Assembly (NCBI GenBank): GCA_013397455.1
Contig: VYZB01000097.1
Coordinates: 1,349,022 to 1,413,021 of the forward strand
From: Crotophaga sulcirostris
Taxonomy: Eukaryota > Chordata > Aves > Cuculiformes > Crotophagidae
Reading direction: 5' to 3'
DNA: 64,000 nt
Part shown: one piece after another, positions 60,854-64,000 of the stretch
Position numbering within the stretch: position 1 is the first letter of the stretch
Layout: every line of letters starts with the position of its first letter
The notes under the pieces: generated by a model
Seen by the model: the letters and a program-made list of their open reading frames with translations, nothing else
Told to the model about the DNA's origin: nothing
Databases searched by the model: none
Translations under genes and position numbers: made by a program

Positions 60854-63709
60854 GTATAACTACACAGATGACTGGAGATAGACAGGTACCTCTCCTCACT
60901 CTCCCAATTGGTCAGATATAAGCTAAACCTATCTGGAAGCCATGCAGAAGTGTTAACACAGTGCCAAGCAAGCTCGTTAGACAGCAGGTCCATCATCTTT
61001 TTAATCTGGTTCAAATGGGACTCCTACCAAGCATGATGAGGACCAGCCTGCTCTTCCTCCAACTGCACAGTTCTGCTGACTCCTCGGTGCAATTTAGTCA
61101 TGCACTGAGTCAGACCCTGGAGCTCACCCAACTGAAAACCAGGCCAACAGCAACAACAAGAGCGGATTTGCATGTGGCCACAAGTGATAGTACCAGCACA
61201 AGCAAGAGATCAGGAATGCATAGCCAGAAGTAAGACACGCAGGCTGACCATTCTGGCAGGAGACCACATCTATGGTAAATTAAAATGACTGCTGAACCAC
61301 TGTCTTTGCCTTGCATACAGGCAAGTTTTGGGCAGCCTCAGCACAGCTTCATCAGAATACAGGTGATAAGGACTGCCTTTTTACAATAGCTTGTTGGGCC
61401 AAGGATGTGAAAGTGCTTCAGATGGTACTTACTGCTTGTTACATCTGGAGATACCTAAATCCTTCCATGACCTACTACTAACAATTTAGATAACATTAAT
61501 CTCATTGGACAGCACTGCGATATTCGAACTTTCATTTCTTAATGCAGGGTCCTTAGGCAATAAAAATGCTGTATATTTTAACAGCTAGGGAACAATACCA
61601 ACTTTACCCCCTGCAGCAATTATCCCCAACATTTTCCTACAAACACAGCAAAACCAAACAATATAATAGGATAAACAATATTACCCAGCTGAGTCAAGCA
61701 CTCATCAGTAGAGTTTTCCCAACCCTGCTGTGTTAATCTCTGCAGCCCTTCAGCTTCTATGAACTACTCAGATCTGGGGTATCACCAAAATAAAATGGGT
61801 CTTTCCTTCCTTTCCCATTTAAAAATGCGGGGTTTTTCCCTACTGCCCTATGTCCTCATTTAAATGATCTTTCCCTTGTCTATGCAAAAATTACTTGTCA
61901 TTGGGAAAAAACCCAGAAAGTAGCAAATTGGTCAGAATTAGGAGCTTCCTACCTAGAAGGAAAAAACAAAACTGAAAAGTTAATTACAATGACAGTCTAA
62001 TGCTGCAGACCACCCACTTGGATCAAGGACGTACACCCTGCCACAATACCTGAAATCAGCAGTATCTGAGACATTTCTGAAAACACTGGCTGCTTATTCA
62101 TGTTCCTCTACTTACCATGCCGACCAAATGGCAGTCTCTATGCCTTTGGCCATGTTACCCACATTCTCCGCCACAATCCTTCTGTTCTGTCATTACTCAT
62201 GTTCTCCCTGCTTGCACCCCCATACCTCACCAACCTCCCCCTTACACCCATCCATCCACCGTCCTGACAATCAGGTCTGTCAGATCTGAAATGACTTTAG
62301 GGAAAACACGAGAAGTTTATCAGTCAAAAGTGCTCTACGAAAGAGCTGCAAACTTTATGCTTCTGTTACCAGGCCATTCCCTACTACTTTTCTGGCAGTT
62401 TGTCTCTAGACTCTTCTTTTATTTTTTCTCCCAGCTGACATGTTATGGGTTTCATTTACTCAGGCTTTTCTTACATGGTCTTCAAGAAGTTTTAAAACTA
62501 CATTTCCCCACCACTAATCTAAACAACCCTTAATAAAGATTAGAGATGAAACCCAGACTGGCACAACAGAGGAATTTGCAGCTTTGTTACAGTATCAGAT
62601 GTATCCTACAACGTCCTCTAAATATAGTAAAAGGCTGGCCTAAATGTGCTATTGCTTCATGTTTAATTCAGATACCTTTGAGTGAGCACATCTCTCCCCC
62701 CCCACTAAAATTTCTATTCTCGTCACTTGTGTTGAAGTTTATGGGGACTTTAACTCAGACAAACACCCCAAAACACAGAGGAAACGTTTTAAAAACTTGT
62801 TTCTACAAAACAGTACTTCATTAGAGGGAGAGAACAAAATAGATCTGGAGATTAAAACGCTAAATTATAGTGTCTCCAAAGCAACTATCAGTGTAATTTT
62901 TAAACTACGTAGTTACTTTAAAGAGGAGTACATTATACAGTAAAAAAAACTTGTGTTCTTCTATTCAAGAACATTATGAGTAAGCAGGAAATGATGATGG
63001 TTTTTATACAGTAGATGCAAATGAAAACAAACTCCAGCAGCAGATATCTGAAATGCCAGCATCTTCCTATCAAGTGAGATGAAGGTTCTCAAAACGCCAG
63101 CACATGCAGAAGTTTACACTTGAAACTGATGTGCCAAAACAATGTGAGCTTTTGTATATAAATTTTCTGAAAGGCCATGCATTTTGTTATACCTTCGGGA
63201 TCACATAATAGTTCAAATATTACACTTATTTTAATGCAAATTCAAGTGAACCAAGATGAAAGCAGATATAGATTTTGGAGTACATTTTTCTGGCCTAATA
63301 ATGACCTTCACAGACAGCAAAATCTCAGTCCAAACAAAGACGGAAAACCAGACTTTTGACTGAATTTATACTGCAGTATTTCTGGAAGAAGCAACTCCCA
63401 TTTAGTTTTACCACTTCCCACTGCAAGATAGTGCTCTGCCGTTAGCTATCCATCTCTCTAGTTATGCCCTTAAAAGGCTCCAAGGAAAACATAAAAGCAA
63501 ATTGCCCTGAGTAACAACATTACTGTAAAGGACTGTATAACACAAGCCAAGGTCACGTGTCTCTATCCAGAAAACCAAAGATATGCTCACAGGATCCTGT
63601 AATGAAACTGGCGTTAAATCTTTGTGGTGCCATGTGGGTGGGTGGGTGGGCAGCAGAGGTATCCAGTAATTTCCCAATCAATGGACAGAAAACAGCACCA
63701 AGGCTTAGA
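60854..63709. other. Non-coding region, with a G-quadruplex motif near its end
   Basis: AT-rich unique-looking sequence. Apart from the G-rich motif at 63636-63650, I recognised no repeat or coding sequence. Open frames here, such as 62117-62533, show no domain. Confidence 0.5.
63636..63650 (+). other. G-quadruplex motif (GGGT)3GGG
   Basis: Four G-triplets separated by single T loops: GGGTGGGTGGGTGGG. Single-nucleotide loops are known to give very stable parallel quadruplexes. It lies about 60 bp upstream of a plus CR1 fragment. It is also a short GGGT tandem repeat, so slippage could have made it. Confidence 0.85.
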
Positions 63710-63960
63710 ATAAGTGGGAGAGGCAGTGGCCTCAAGTTGCGCCAGAGGAGGTTCAGATTATACATTAGGAAAAATTCCTTCACTGAAAGGGTGGTCAGGC
63801 ACTGGCACAGCTGCCCAGGGAGGTGGTTGAGTCACCATCCCTGGAGGTGTTTAACAGACGGTAGGTGAAGTGCTTAAGGATCTGGTTTAATAGTGGACAG
63901 GTATGGTTGGATTAGACCTCAAAGGTCTTTTCCAACCAAGCAGTTCTATGATTCTATGAC
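63710..63960 (+). mobile_element. CR1 LINE 3'-end fragment, about 250 bp
   Basis: Recognisable blocks in order are GGCCTCAAGTTGCGCCAGAG, AGGTTCAGATTATACATTAG, CTTCACTGAAAGGGTGGTC, GTCACCATCCCTGGAGGTG, GGTCTTTTCCAACC and a tail GTTCTATGATTCTATGAC. The segment GGTTTAATAGTGGACAGGTA resembles GGTTTAACAGAGGACAGGTA of the CR1 copy ending at 41220, so the two probably belong to one subfamily. Non-coding and 5'-truncated. Confidence 0.95.
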
Positions 63961-63986
63961 TACTGCTGCCTAAGATTGCACTCTAA

Positions 63987-64000
63987 ATATATATATATAT
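63987..64000 (+). repeat. (AT)n dinucleotide run at the window edge
   Basis: Seven AT units run to the last base of the window, so the full length of the microsatellite is not visible. Confidence 0.8.

Noticed and set aside
1..64000. CRISPR arrays, operons, phage or bacterial mobile systems
   Set aside because: The window shows vertebrate retroelements and AT-rich non-coding DNA. No regularly spaced repeats and no prokaryotic gene organisation are present.

Overview
The window looks like a piece of a bird nuclear genome, probably non-coding (intergenic or deep intronic). The main evidence is its set of CR1 LINE fragments. They carry the avian CR1 3' end (a block reading roughly GGTTGGACTCGATGATCTCAAAGGTC followed by 8-bp tail repeats) and remnants of CR1 ORF2 protein. 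A roughly 1.1-kb LTR of a type I know from bird genomes supports this. The rest is AT-rich sequence with short homopolymer and dinucleotide runs. I found no protein-coding exon, rRNA, tRNA or CRISPR array that I can support, and nothing prokaryotic.

Layout. 1-7249: AT-rich unique sequence. 7250-8232: a minus CR1 tail fragment beside an ~850-bp plus CR1 that keeps the ORF2 C-terminus. 8233-33165: mostly unique sequence, with a purine microsatellite at 9070-9120 and two very short plus CR1 fragments (11368-11561, 14316-14409). 33166-33255: another ~90-bp CR1 tail fragment. 35163-35360: a GC-rich ~198-bp element with hAT-like termini. 39648-44611: the densest repeat block. It holds an old minus CR1 split by a plus CR1 insertion, which is itself internally deleted, followed about 2 kb later by a solo endogenous-retrovirus LTR. 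44612-51134: unique sequence. 51135-52780: a young minus CR1 tail next to a very old minus CR1 whose reverse-transcriptase motif A is still readable. 52781-60652: unique sequence. 60653-60853 and 63710-63960: two more CR1 3' fragments. 63636-63650: an ideal G-quadruplex motif.

Two CR1 3'-tail classes coexist: one ends in ATTCTATG repeats, the other in ATACTGTG repeats. The nested and decayed copies give a relative insertion chronology. No genes act together here. The points most worth checking are the nested CR1 with unexplained filler DNA at its 5' junction that matches sequence 3 kb downstream, the hAT-like element, the promoter-like CpG-bearing islet at 36600-36690, several homeodomain-motif clusters that could be conserved enhancers, and the G-quadruplex. 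I saw no evidence of a new biological system.
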